From: Notolepis coatsorum
Lineage: Eukaryota; Chordata; Actinopteri; Aulopiformes; Paralepididae
Length of the DNA stretch: 64,000 nt
Direction of reading: 5' to 3'
Assembly: GCA_963971535.1 (NCBI GenBank)
Contig: OZ020593.1
Location: 12,515,500 to 12,579,499, forward strand
The position numbers and the translations under genes are program-made. Shown piece after piece: positions 31,125 to 42,229 of the stretch; position 1 is the first letter of the stretch, and every line of letters begins with the position of its first letter. A model generated the notes under the pieces. It had not been told where the DNA came from. It worked only from the letters and a program-made list of their open reading frames with translations, and did not search any database.

Positions 31125-31465
31125 GCGTAATACCCCCCGACATACCACAAAGCGCTTCGGGCAGTCCTTTGTGCCGGTGGCAATCAGGCTCCACAACCAG
31201 GCAGGGCCAGGACGGGCCAACTGCCGTGGACTGGAGGAGCTGGGTTGTGGACTCTAAACCAATTAATTTAATTATTTAACATCACAATTGGACTTGTTTC
31301 TTTTTTAGCCCTATGTATTTGTCTATCTTGTTTTTAACACATGCTAAATAAGTGTATGTTATGTATTAACTGTTTCCATTAACTGTTTGCTGTTATGCTG
31401 TGATGGACTCTGAATCTGAATCTCCCCTCGGGGATAAATAAAGGTTTTCAATTCAATCTAATCTC
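31125..31465 (+). repeat. LINE 3' end with GGGATAAATAAAG terminus
   Basis: The coding end (AATCAGGCTCCACAACCAGG) and the tail TCCCCTCGGGGATAAATAAA are typical of LINE 3' termini in fish. A related reverse-strand tail is at 32583-32645. No reverse transcriptase is attached. Confidence 0.6.
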
Positions 31466-31469
31466 GAAG

Positions 31470-31562
31470 GTATAGAGACATGTATGTATATATGTATGTA
31501 TGTATAGATGCATGTATATATGTGTGTGTATGTATGTATATATGTGTGTGTATATATGTAGG
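31470..31562 (+). repeat. TGTA microsatellite
   Basis: Imperfect GTAT/TATG repeats. Confidence 0.9.
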
Positions 31563-31564
31563 CT

Positions 31565-31896
31565 ATTGTGACGAGCCTGGTGGTGTTCAGACTCGTCACG
31601 GTTCAAAAACAAACACATTCAAATGTCCACACAAGTGCAATATCAATCAATAAGAATATGTATTGACTACAGGCAGAATATAGTTCGATGGGCAAATAGA
31701 ATGGTCGTAATACAGTCCGATGTCCAAAACACAAAACAGGCTCTCGTACAGAAAAAGGATTGTTCAATACTCAGAGTAGTCATCCGGTCCAGGGTCAGTA
31801 CAATTCTCAGCCAGTCCAGGGTCCAGTACACAATGAACACCTTCTCGCCTTCACCTCTCCTCTCACTACCTCTCACCTCACAAAACTCCGTACACA

Positions 31897-31933
<37 letters not shown>

Positions 31934-31990
31934 ACAACTCCTACCCCACCTCCACTCAACTCAACTCACTCTGTCCTAGTGTATTTGTAG
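31565..31990 (+). repeat. Unidentified repeat with TC run
   Basis: GACGAGCCTGGTGGTGTTCAGACTCGTC starts the region (a short imperfect inverted repeat), followed by CCAGTCCAGGGTCCAGTACA-like phrases and a TC run at 31901-31931. No gene is seen; it may belong to the same LTR-like family as 28050-28620. Confidence 0.35.
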
Positions 31991-32169
31991 TGTGTGTGTC
32001 TGGGGTGTGTGTGTGTGGGATGTGGGTGATCTAATGATGCACAGGTGTGTTCTATCAGTACTAATCAGCTACTGTACCTAATTGCTTCTACTCCTCCTGT
32101 GGCAGTAGTACCTCCCGTCCATCACATTATCCATGAGAAGGGGGGGAAGATATTTGCCACACTATGTAT

Positions 32170-32268
32170 AATATGCATGTATGTATGTACGTATGTACGT
32201 ATGTATGTATGTATGTATGTATGTATGTATGTATGTATGTATGTATGTATGTATGTATGTATGTATAT
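32170..32268 (+). repeat. ATGT microsatellite
   Basis: Tetranucleotide run; the MYVC-repeat peptide it encodes is an artefact. Confidence 0.97.
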
Positions 32269-32582
32269 ACAAATCTCTATAACAAACTGCTGTGGAGTTT
32301 GAGGGTCAAATCAATAACTAACTAATTATACGCATTGTGTTTTCGAAGGAATCAACAGAAACATCAAAGAGTCTCGACAGGAACATCAAAGAGTCTCGAC
32401 AGACTGGTGGGGTGAAAACACAAGCTGCTGCTGAAAACGGCATAAAATTGTTAAAAAACGTTTGCCTTTCAAATCTGTTCATTTCCAGTAACAACGCCTT
32501 AATGACTTTCCCAGAAAACCACAGAAGAAGGAGCCATTACTGGAAATGAACATCTATCGGCTGGGGATTTGAAAGTCAAGTG

Positions 32583-32645
32583 TTCATTTATTAATCCCAC
32601 GAGGGATTTCTCTCCCCTCTGAGAGAAAGGGATAATTTTATACTG
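32583..32645 (-). repeat. LINE 3' tail fragment
   Basis: TTTATTAATCCCACGAGGGA is the reverse complement of a TCCCTCGTGGGATTAATAAA terminus. Confidence 0.5.
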
Positions 32646-32999
32646 TATTTGCCTATTCCAAAAGTCGAGTTTCCTAAAACTATATGTTAGGAATTGTTGA
32701 TGGTGTGCCGTCTGTGTGTGCAGCCGTGCTGATAATAATAAGATAAGCGTGAGCTGATAATAGAATTGTGTACCGAGTATGCTTGTCTAGAGTAGAGCGT
32801 AGGCGTAGGTTAATTATTAACTCTCGCTGGTACTGTTTGAGCCACTGGGAATCTGCATAATACATGCATTCATACATTAAGATTCAGAGGCTATTACCGC
32901 TGCTAATATTATTTGATAGTGATAAATGTCCTTTACTAATCGTATTGGGAGATAACATTTAAAACGTGTATTTACTATTTACCTTTGAAGGGTCGAAGT

Positions 33000-33240
33000 A
33001 AAAAAAAGGTTGCCCCGTTGCCAGGTACCCAGGTGGGGTATCTCCCGGGCCTTTCTGTGTGGAGTTTGTATGTTCTCCCCCCCCCCATGCTCGCAAGGGT
33101 TTCCCCTATAGAAAAAGAGATAAACCCAATGGAAAAACATGCAGAACAGATCACTAATGCTGTCGTGTCCCTGACGAAGACGGACAAGAGCACTTGGATT
33201 GGACGCCGCAGCCCATGTCTGCTCCCGGCTTCCCTTGGGG
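33000..33240 (+). repeat. Unidentified interspersed repeat
   Basis: Contains TGTGTGGAGTTTGTATGTTC followed by a C run and CAAGGGTTTCCCC, a phrase seen in common fish interspersed repeats. No convincing coding sequence. Confidence 0.35.
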
Positions 33241-33287
33241 GGAAGGACGACGGGGATGTGTGTGTGTCACGGTTCCTACCTGGCTAC

Positions 33288-33326
33288 TCACTCTCTCTCT
33301 CTCTCTCTCGCTCTCTCTCTCTCGCG
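33288..33326 (+). repeat. TC microsatellite
   Basis: CTCTCT run with two CG interruptions. Confidence 0.95.
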
Positions 33327-33595
33327 TTAAGTCAGGTGTAGAGTGCAGGTGTGCTGCTGTCAGCGGAGCAGCTGATTGACGTCTGTGGGCCAATTACGTC
33401 AGTAATATAACCCTGCCACATATGTCATGAGGCTGCCAGATCATAACTTTGTATTTCCCAGTAGGTCGTGTTATTCTGTTCTCTAGTCCATTGTTCTTCG
33501 ACCGTGTCTAACCCTTGTTGTTCTCCTTCCCTGCAGTCCTACCTGGCTCTTCACACTGTTCTCTGACTCTCGATAAACGTGCTCTGACCTCAGCC

Positions 33596-33740
33596 CGCCT
33601 GGCTGACTACCCTGTACCCGTTTTGATCCCTGCCTGGCTGACTACCCTGTACCCGTTTTGACCCCTGTCTGGCTGACTACCCTGTACCCGTTTTGACCCC
33701 TGTCTGGCTGACTACCCTGTACCCGTGTATCGACTCCTGC
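33596..33740 (+). repeat. Minisatellite, about 37-bp unit
   Basis: CTGGCTGACTACCCTGTACC followed by CGTTTTGA(T/C)CCC repeats four times. The reverse complement, GGTACAGGGTAGTCAG, is the heart of the array at 28050-28230. It is interrupted on the right by a foldback element. Confidence 0.9.
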
Positions 33741-33764
33741 CTGTCTGACTCGCCTGTCCCGCAC

Positions 33765-34152
33765 GCGTGTAGCTTTTCTCCAACGCGCCCGTGTTTACGG
33801 GTTCCCGTTTTTGCGCTCCGATTGGCCAGGTCATGTGACATGTGCGCCAATCGTGGGACGGCAAGTTCTGCGCCTATTTCCGGGTCGAACAGCCTGCAAA
33901 CTACCTAACGCCTAGTTTATCACTGGTTAAGCTTAGGCGACTCTTTCGAAGTTGGTTAAGGTTAGAGTTTGGAATCAGGGCAGGCGTTCTATCGCCATGC
34001 TCTAAGACAAACTCTAACCTTAACCAACTTCGAAAGAGCGCCTAAGCTTAACCAGTGTAGAAACTTGCGGTCCCACGATTGGGCGTACATGTCACATGAC
34101 CTGGCCAATCAGAGACGCGGAAACACGAACGTGTTGGAGAAAGGTTACAGGC
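33765..34152. mobile_element. Foldback element, family F, copy 2
   Basis: The left end GCGTGTAGCTTTTCTCCAAC and the reverse complement of the right end, GCCTGTAACCTTTCTCCAAC, form imperfect TIRs. The centre has the long inverted repeat around GGTTAAGCTTAGGCGACTCT. Flanks GTCCCGCAC and GTCCCGACT are similar enough to be a mutated 9-bp TSD. It is 388 bp and holds no ORF. It is an empty-interior reference for the copy at 11329-18879. Confidence 0.75.
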
Positions 34153-34685
34153 GTCCCGACTGTACGAGTACTCCCGTGTATCGACCTCTGCCTGAAGACC
34201 TGACTATTCTATTATTATTAAATAAACCCAAACTGGGTTTAAACAAGATCTGTCTGCCGAGTCTCATTATCTGCACATTGGGTTCAATACGTCGAGTTGT
34301 GAGTGTGTGTGTTCCTGTCGCCTTACATGTGTATGTTGCTCCATGACATATAAAGACTTCTTCTTCTATAGCCATTTGGTAAGTATCCAAAATACCTTTT
34401 ATAAAGACATTTTATTAAGACTTTTGTATTTTAAGTTTGACACATTCATTTTGGTTTCAACTGGTCGTGTTCATAAAAATGTTGGGTTGACTATTTCATG
34501 TTAAGTTTAAGTTGATGCTTGTACTTAATTTTTATTTGGCCTTCTTATTTATTTACTGAATACATACAATTGAATTGGGCCTATTTAATAGATAATTGGG
34601 ATAAACTTGCAAAGCCCCTTGTGGTGAAAGGTTGTTATCTTGCGTGTTCACACAGACTGATACCTGACTGCGTCTTCAAGTACGG

Positions 34686-35365
34686 TAGGGGTTCGACAGT
34701 GGCTCAGGAGGTAGAGCGGTCGTCTGGTAATCAGAAGGTTCCTGGTTCCATTCCCGCTCCTCACAGGCAGCGTGTCGAAGTGTCCTTGAGCAAGACACGT
34801 AACTAGGGATGCTCGATATTGGCTTTTTTACCGATACCGATATTCCGATATTGTCCAACTCTTAATTTCCGATACCGATACGATACCGATATCAACCGAT
34901 ACCGATATATGCAGGGTTTCCCCCCAAAAAAACTGAATAATTTCAGGTAACTAATAATTTCACTGGATGCATTCAAAAGGCTTTCTAAATGTAAGCATTA
35001 TCTGTGCAAAATATGATCATTAAAAAAGTTAAAATTAACATACAAGTTGTTGAATTAAACCAACATGCATACTTTTGACAATAAATAAAATAAGAATTGG
35101 TTCTTACTTGCTTGCCTGGGTAAATAAAGGTAAAAAAAAAAAAAAAAAAAAAAAATAATTTTTTTTACCGATACCGATATTTTCCGATATCACATTTTAC
35201 TGCCGATATCGGCCGATAATATCGGACATCCCTACACGTAACCCCTAACTACTCCCAATGAGCAGGTTGGCACCTTGCATGGTCGCCTCTGTCGTCGGTG
35301 TGTGAGTGAGTGGGGGAATGTGAGGAACAAGATTCTAAAACGCTATATAAATGCACCATTTACCA
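34686..35365 (+). mobile_element. SINE family S2, interrupted by a hAT MITE
   Basis: The tRNA-like head (CAGTGGCTCAGGAGGTAGAG, GTTCCTGGTTCCATTCCCGC) and the tail (GTCGTCGGTGTGTGAGTGAG) are separated by the MITE at 34804-35234. Removing it and one copy of CACGTAAC restores the usual S2 order. Confidence 0.85.
34804..35234. mobile_element. hAT-type MITE, family H2
   Basis: The ends TAGGGATG and CATCCCTA are inverted, flanked by the 8-bp duplication CACGTAAC (34796-34803 and 35235-35242). The interior has repeated CCGATACCGATA motifs near both ends and an A run at 35133-35155. No transposase. Confidence 0.85.
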
Positions 35366-35631
35366 TTTGCTCAAGGTTTGTTATGATTGAGGGCCATCTC
35401 ATGGGCTTTCAATCTTGCAAAAATGGCAATCACTGAAATCGCTAGAAGCGTTCCTGCAATGATGACATAATCTGTCTCACAAGTAGGCATCTTGCAAGTC
35501 ATACACGATTCGCAAAATGCCTAGTTGCCATGCAACCAGTAGCCTAGCAAACTTTCTACAAGCTGTCATTCCTAACTTGACAGTTTAGCCCAGGGGGGTG
35601 GTGTTTCACCTTCTTAAAAACAAAGTACTGT

Positions 35632-35856
35632 AGATCTCGAGATTCAAGAGGTTTATTTGTCACATACACAAGACATGTAGTGAAATGAAGGTGACCATGC
35701 CCACCTTGATTGTGCAAAAAATACAAGTAATAATAGAATAAAATAGAATAGATAATAAAATAGACATAATAAAAAGTACTAAGATAAAATACAATACAAT
35801 AAGCTAAGCTTACGAATTAAAAGGTAATGAGTCCTATATACACTACTATACAATAT
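35632..35856 (-). repeat. LINE 3' UTR-like segment, left part
   Basis: The plus strand reads AGATTCAAGAGGTTTATTTG then ACATGTAGTGAAATGAAGGT, the complement of a LINE tail of the CAAATAAACCTCTTGAATC type. It continues beyond the SINE at 42101-42150. Confidence 0.55.
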
Positions 35857-36000
35857 ACAGTTATACTTTATTTTTTTTATCCACTTTTTCTCCTTATTTT
35901 CTATTTTTCTCCCATCCCAATTTCATGTTACCAATTCTCCCCTCCCCTGTCTTGGACCCACTAGTCGGTTGTAGGGAGGATAAAAGCCTTGCATCACGTG

Positions 36001-36048
36001 TCCCCTCTGGTACACGAGGAGGCAGTCTGTCACATCTTTTCACCTGCC
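36001..36048. repeat. 48-bp direct duplication of SINE sequence, left
   Basis: This stretch, from TCCCCTCTGGTACACGAGGA to CACCTGCC, is repeated at 37235-37282 with one mismatch (T for C in GGCAGTCTGT). It flanks the inverted-repeat element and is duplicated host SINE sequence. Confidence 0.9.
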
Positions 36049-37234
36049 GGCCTGTATCAGTTCCGCAACCGTTTCCATTTCCGGGGTAGGCCTGATTGGC
36101 CGCGACGGCCACGTGGGCAGGCGCGGCCACGCCCCGCGGCAGCCCCAGGACGCCGCGTTGGACTTGAGGCTGGAGTTCGCGCCGCCTTTCACATCGCAGT
36201 CATCAGTCATAATAATATCGCGCCACCCACGCTGCAGTCGGCAGTCAGGCATTTGCACTGCAACGCATACACCTTACTGTAAATTGTACCTCATCCCATT
36301 TCTGCTTTGCACTATAGCGTATTGTATATTGGTACATTGCATAGTATATTGTATGGTACAGTAACGGTCTCTGGAGCGCAACAGTAAGAAGCATTTGCAC
36401 TGCAACGCGTACACCTTACTGTAAATTGTACCTCATCCCATTTCTGCTTTGCACTATAGCGTATTGTATATTGGTACATTGCATTGTATATTGTATGGTA
36501 CAGTAACGGTCTCTGGAGCGCGCCAGTAAGAAGCATTTGCACTGCAACGCATACACCTTACTGTAAATTGTACCTCATCCCATTTCTGCTTTGCACTATA
36601 GCGTATTGTATATTGTATGGTAACTCAGTTACTTCTATTCTGCATCGAACGCTGTACATATGTCTCTATACTATTTTATTTCATACAACAATGTATGCCT
36701 TTCAAATGTTAAATGATAAATGATTGCATGATACACACTGAAATCCTGCGCTCGCGCATCCTGCTTTCCATCGCCGCCGCGACAATATTATTAAACAGCG
36801 GCTCTGTCATTGAAGTGGGAAAAGTGAGCCGTATTGTATATTAGTACATTGCATAGTATATTGTATAGCGTATGGTAACTCAGTGGGGAAAGTGATGACA
36901 ATTTGCTGCTGCGGCGTTGAAGGCGGAAAGCGGCGGTGAAACACAGCAGCCTCGCACTACGCTATAGTGCAAAGCAGAAATGGGATGAGGTACAATTTAC
37001 AGTAAGGTGTATGCGTTGCATGCAAATGCCTGACTGCCGACTGCAGCGTGGGTGGAGCGATATTATTATGACTGATGACTGCGATGTGAAAGGCGCCGCA
37101 AACTCCAGCCTCAAGTCCAACGCGGCAGCCCCAGGACGTCCTGGGGCTGCCGCGGAGCGTGGCCGCGCCTGCCCACGTGGCCGTCGCGGCCAATCAGGCC
37201 TACCCCGGAAATGGTTGCGGAACTGATACAGGCA
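36049..37234. mobile_element. Large inverted-repeat element inside the SINE
   Basis: Two arms of about 270 bp (36050-36319 and 36960-37233) are reverse complements, starting GCCTGTATCAG and ending CTGATACAGGC. The spacer contains three tandem 142-bp units (start 36249, 36391, 36533) derived from CR1/Rex1-like LINE 3' UTR sequence (compare 63120-63250). The outer parts of the arms are GC-rich (GGCCGCGACGGCCACGTGGG) and include a perfect 34-bp palindrome in the right arm only (37121-37154). No ORF is convincing. It could be a composite foldback element or the product of template switching. Confidence 0.8.
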
Positions 37235-37362
37235 TCCCCTCTGGTACACGAGGAGGCAGCCTGTCACATCTTTTCACCTGCCAGCGCGGACTCTCAGTGG
37301 CGAGGTGTAACGCATGGGAGGCTCACACTACCCCCGCTACTTCCTGTCTCTGCTGTGCAGGC

Positions 37363-38252
37363 TGTAAGATTCTGATCAAACTGGCCAGTATCACGTCTTC
37401 GTCTGTTTGGCTCTCCATCCAATTCCTCTGCGTTGTGTACTTTTAATGGTCCTGACGTCTCCGATACTGGTAGATAAGATCCTTATCTTCCCCCATTAGT
37501 GCAATCCATAAACCATAATACTCCTCCACTTCCGTAAGAATTCGACACTTCGACAACGTGAGATACCTTGTGAGGAAAAGCGTTGTTTTATTTCTCTAAA
37601 CAGAAACCTCATAATCAGATGTTATCAGATGTTATCAAATTGTATCGTCCTTGAAGAGTCTATTCTAATGATCTTTCGGTGTGTTCAGATTGTCCTTTTG
37701 TGATTCAGTCCAATAGTGTTCAGGCCTGTTCGTTAGCCTAAGACCATCCTCGTGGTAGCCGAAGCTACTGATGTCGTGGCATTCTTCCTCCCCCCCCCCC
37801 CCCCCCCCTCTCTCGTGATGAGAGGAGAGGAGGTCCTCTGTGTGATCTCAGTCCTACTCGCTCTCGGTCAGATTCTAGTCTGCCTTACACCCGGAAACAC
37901 CGTCCGACTTATAGATGTTCGTCGTCGCAACGACGGCCCCGCCTTCTGGTTGTCATGCGACGTGTTGTCATGACAACTGAATAACCTTTAACACTAATAA
38001 ACTCACGTTTCATTAAGATGAACCTCTCTCCCTCCTGTCCTGGGAGACAGTACACTCTAATCTCAGATGTTCCTCTAAGGAATTCATAACAAAACCCTCG
38101 CTGACGCGGCCTGTGCCTGTGAAACCACTGGTTCCACCACCGTTCTATCACCGTCTCCTGCTTCCATGCACATTTCGTTGTTTTACCATTTTAGCTGTCA
38201 TCTCTCCCCAATCTATACATCACATACATTGAAAAACCACCATTTTCTCTCA
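37363..38252 (-). mobile_element. LTR (890 bp), 3' LTR of a minus-strand element
   Basis: It is an apparently identical copy of 41068-41957. On the minus strand it begins TGAGAGAAAATGG and ends CTTACA, so it has the usual TG...CA tips. Flanked on the left by AGGC, the 4-bp target duplication. A poly-C run lies at 37791-37808. Confidence 0.92.
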
Positions 38253-39844
38253 ATCCCCCCTTGATTCTTATCACCCCTTCAGAATCATAAATCATTATTT
38301 GGTTTTTTAATTAATTATGCCAAAAATAGCCTGTGGTTGAAGCAAACCAACCTCGTCTCTCGTGCACAAGAAACGAAGACGGCCCACGGTCAACCCAGTG
38401 ATCCTGCTGCCTGATGTCTGTTTGCGCCCCCCTTCGTGCACAAAGGGAACCGAAACCGACCACCAAAACCAACAACATCCAACGACTCATAACCATTGGA
38501 GCCCCCGTCTGCTCCCAATAATTATATCCTGTTGTTCTACTGTTCTCCCTCTTATCTACCTTCTATATATATATATATATCCTTCTATACATATATCTTA
38601 TATATGAATCCTCCATTTATATCTCATACTCCTAATCAATGAACACAGGACTTCTCGCTGTTGTCTCGTCTCTCGATCTCCTGATTGACTCTGAAAGGAA
38701 GTCCCTGTTTGTTCATGATTCACCGCCCGTGCTCTGTTGTTTCAAAACGCTCTCTAAACAGCGTCTCCGCAGGGAAACCCCCTCCAATGTCTGCCTCGTT
38801 CTCCCCTGGGCAAACACCGCCTGCGACCGCTGGACTCCGCCTCGTCGGCCGTCTCCGCCCCGTCGGTCATCTCCGCCCCGTCGGTCATCTTGGTTGAGGC
38901 TCATCTCCACCGCCGTCGGCCCTCTCTCTCGTCGTGGACGATCTGTGTACCAGGCTGCCGTGCCTGGCCCCTGCGGCTTCCTCCTCCTCCAGTCTGTCTC
39001 CTGGCCATCTCCATCGCTGTCGGTGTCATTCCCCCCTTGAAAGCAGAAACACAACACCGGCAGTCTTTCTGTACACTCGACCCTGTGTTTTCTATTAGTC
39101 TACCGTGGCTTTGGGCCTGCAGCTCGTTCTCTATATATTTTTTTTCCTCTGCAAGCCCCTGCCATGGCCACGCCCTTTCAGACTGTTGGACGGTGTGAGT
39201 GTCCTACAGCCCATGGCGCTATTTGTTCTCTATTAGTCCCCCACCTTCTCAACACCCATATCTAATCCTACAGGGCTGTTCCCTGTTTTGTTGTCTTCCG
39301 GCGTGACACCAGCAGCTAAACGATACCCACTCGGCGCTCTACGTTTGTCCCACGGGTGACCCCCAGCGCGCGCCAGTTCTTTCTGGTGACGTGTCCCCTC
39401 AAGACTCTGCCTATTTATTAGGTGTGAGAAGGCCCCACTGGAATTCAACCTCCCTCTTTATTCAATAATTAACCCATTCAAATAACTGCACCATCTTTCT
39501 GTGCAATTCTTATTTAATCAATTAATAATTAAACTTATTTAATTAACCTGTATATCGATCTTATTATTATGATAATAACATACAACCGAGCACACAACAT
39601 AAGCCCTGTCCCCCTATCTTTTGGCATCCCACGCACTTGGTATCCTCACGCACGGACCCTCTTCCCGCCTCTTTGTGATAACCCAAAAACAGTGCAACAA
39701 CCAAAAAACCCAGAATCAGTGCCTAAAACTATTTGCATCGCTCTAACATACAACAGAGCAGGTTGGTTCCCTGCTCCTAACTCACATACGTACTCGTACT
39801 ATCATCTAACATACAACAGAGCTGTCCGTCGCCCTATACCCTAC

Positions 39845-40090
39845 GGGGCTGTCTACCGTCGCCCTGGAGCTGTCACCGTTGCTCTATACCCTACGGGGCT
39901 GTCTACCATCGCCCTGGAGCTGTCACCGTCGCTCTATACCCTACGGGGCTGTCTACCATCGCCCTGGAGCTGTCACCGTCGCTCTATACCCTACGGGGCT
40001 GTCTACCGTCGCCCTGGAGCTGTCCCGTCGCTCTATATACCCTACGGGCTGTCTACCGTCGCCCTGGAGCTGTCCCGTCGCTCTATACCA
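39845..40090 (+). repeat. Minisatellite, 50-bp unit, five copies
   Basis: CTACGGGGCTGTCTACC, TCGCCCTGGAGCTGTC and CGTCGCTCTATACC repeat with start points 39841, 39891, 39941 and 39991, then two slightly shorter units. The repeats are inside the LTR element. The 194-codon ORF over it is open only because of the repeat. Confidence 0.95.
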
Positions 40091-41048
40091 CACTTTGAGT
40101 TCCTTTACAAAGTTCTACATACACCACCGTGTATACACACAAGCAGTTGGTAATCTTGAAAAAATTAAACTCCTTAATTAACTTAAACTCTAAATATTCC
40201 CCTATGGGTAATGGAAACTCCCCAGCACTACCCCCCCTCCGCCACTAGGTGGCGACCTACTCCTCCTCCATGGTGTTTTAGTTGACGTGTCACTTCCTGG
40301 TTCTTTATCTGTTGTTATCTCCTCGTGGTGCTCACGGCCATTTTGACTCGCTCATAATGGCTACTCTCTCACAAACAAAACGAACGCTGCCCCTCCTTCC
40401 AAGGCCTAAAAACACTGCTGTTTTCCTCTCTTTCCTATCCATTATCAGGGGACGCTTTCTCAGACTAATACTCTTGCCTGATCGGACATAATACACACTG
40501 GTACAATCTCCTTTCGACTTTCCTTCTGTTATGAAAACAGTCCCGCCATAACAATTTTTCGATCTGATTCAAGCGCCCCCCCCCCCTTTCCTCATCTCGC
40601 ATTTACCCTCCTTAAACCAAAACTGTGCAGCCTGCCTCGTTTGCTTTTCATTCTCTGTAGATAACACCCTCGATTTCCACCATGGCTCTCTGCTCATATT
40701 ATCACAGCTGGCATTCTCTGTGTCGAACTAGAAATGTTTACGTTTACGGATTCACTATCTGTTCGTTTTTATTTGGCGTTAAAATCAAAACAACCGTGTG
40801 CACAGTGAACTCACATTTTTGATCGGAGCGCTGTTTCCCCTACAGCGCTGGTTCGCCTCCTGACCGCTCGACTCGCCGCTCTCTCCCAGGGCTGACCGGC
40901 CTTGCTTCGATCATGATTCTCCCACACATTGATGACTGTTGTCCACTGTCGCCCCATTATTGAAAAAGTCTTTATCCGTTGTTCTTATCTCTTGCTTTCT
41001 GGCTGTCATCAACAACCAACTGTTCCCGTTGTTTTAATCTCTTGCAAA

Positions 41049-41066
41049 TCCGGGTCACGGCACCAT
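41049..41066 (-). promoter_or_regulatory. Primer-binding site, tRNA-His type
   Basis: The minus strand reads TGGTGCCGTGACCCGGAT immediately downstream of the 5' LTR end. This resembles the tRNA-His primer site (one difference from the usual TGGTGCCGTGACTCGGAT, as I recall it) and fixes the orientation of the element. Confidence 0.75.
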
Positions 41067-41067
41067 C

Positions 41068-41957
41068 TGTAAGATTCTGATCAAACTGGCCAGTATCACG
41101 TCTTCGTCTGTTTGGCTCTCCATCCAATTCCTCTGCGTTGTGTACTTTTAATGGTCCTGACGTCTCCGATACTGGTAGATAAGATCCTTATCTTCCCCCA
41201 TTAGTGCAATCCATAAACCATAATACTCCTCCACTTCCGTAAGAATTCGACACTTCGACAACGTGAGATACCTTGTGAGGAAAAGCGTTGTTTTATTTCT
41301 CTAAACAGAAACCTCATAATCAGATGTTATCAGATGTTATCAAATTGTATCGTCCTTGAAGAGTCTATTCTAATGATCTTTCGGTGTGTTCAGATTGTCC
41401 TTTTGTGATTCAGTCCAATAGTGTTCAGGCCTGTTCGTTAGCCTAAGACCATCCTCGTGGTAGCCGAAGCTACTGATGTCGTGGCATTCTTCCTCCCCCC
41501 CCCCCCCCCCCCCTCTCTCGTGATGAGAGGAGAGGAGGTCCTCTGTGTGATCTCAGTCCTACTCGCTCTCGGTCAGATTCTAGTCTGCCTTACACCCGGA
41601 AACACCGTCCGACTTATAGATGTTCGTCGTCGCAACGACGGCCCCGCCTTCTGGTTGTCATGCGACGTGTTGTCATGACAACTGAATAACCTTTAACACT
41701 AATAAACTCACGTTTCATTAAGATGAACCTCTCTCCCTCCTGTCCTGGGAGACAGTACACTCTAATCTCAGATGTTCCTCTAAGGAATTCATAACAAAAC
41801 CCTCGCTGACGCGGCCTGTGCCTGTGAAACCACTGGTTCCACCACCGTTCTATCACCGTCTCCTGCTTCCATGCACATTTCGTTGTTTTACCATTTTAGC
41901 TGTCATCTCTCCCCAATCTATACATCACATACATTGAAAAACCACCATTTTCTCTCA
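41068..41957 (-). mobile_element. LTR (890 bp), 5' LTR of a minus-strand element
   Basis: Same length and, by eye, the same sequence as 37363-38252. Followed on the right by AGGC (41958-41961), the second copy of the target duplication, and then by S1 SINE sequence. Identical LTRs indicate a recent insertion. Confidence 0.92.
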
Positions 41958-42229
41958 AGGCGTCCCCCAACCGACCTGTAGGAGTCGCTGTCCACAACGT
42001 CCAAATCCCCACCCATCGTCTTCCACCCTTTAACTCTGCCAATGGAGTTAAAATGACGGCTGGCCCCAGCCAGAGGCAATGCTGACACAGTTATACTTTA
42101 TATAACTAAACTATCCTAGCTATACTAACTATACTATACAAAAACATAACGTTTTTTCTGGGTCTCAGCAAGACGCTGCTCTTACCAGAATGTAACGAGG
42201 CTGTATGTACAAACTCACATCATAAAACT

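Larger units (their letters stand above)
38253..41067 (-). mobile_element. Non-autonomous LTR element: internal region
   Basis: On the minus strand the internal region starts with a primer-binding site (TGGTGCCGTGACCCGGAT, 41049-41066), which matches the 3' end of tRNA-His as used by some LTR elements, and ends with a polypurine tract (AAGGGGGGA, 38253-38261). No protease, reverse transcriptase or integrase is present. Minus-strand ORFs at 38713-39057 (with DDRRGGDDRRGGDGRRGG) and 39233-39448 may be Gag-like remnants but this is not established. The region also contains a 50-bp minisatellite at 39845-40090. Confidence 0.8.
35871..42086 (-). mobile_element. SINE family S1, 5'-truncated, split by two later insertions
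   Basis: The 14-bp direct repeat ACAGTTATACTTTA at 35857-35870 and 42087-42100 is the target duplication. The SINE sequence is present in three pieces: 35871-36048, 37235-37362 and 41958-42086. The tRNA-like head is missing; the element stops at GCTGAC. The two gaps are filled by an inverted-repeat element (36049-37234) and an LTR element (37363-41957). Confidence 0.85.

Noticed and set aside
32045..32302. ORF with MYVC repeats
   Set aside because: It is a translation of the ATGT microsatellite.
36040..37267. ORFs in the inverted-repeat arms that resemble each other
   Set aside because: They are the same arm sequence read twice on opposite strands; the amino acid pattern has no known domain.
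37752..38151. Paired identical ORFs at 37752-38151 and 41457-41856
   Set aside because: They are parts of the two identical LTRs, not genes.
39569..40153. A 194-codon plus-strand ORF
   Set aside because: It is open only because it runs through a 50-bp minisatellite on the strand opposite to the LTR element; no conserved domain.
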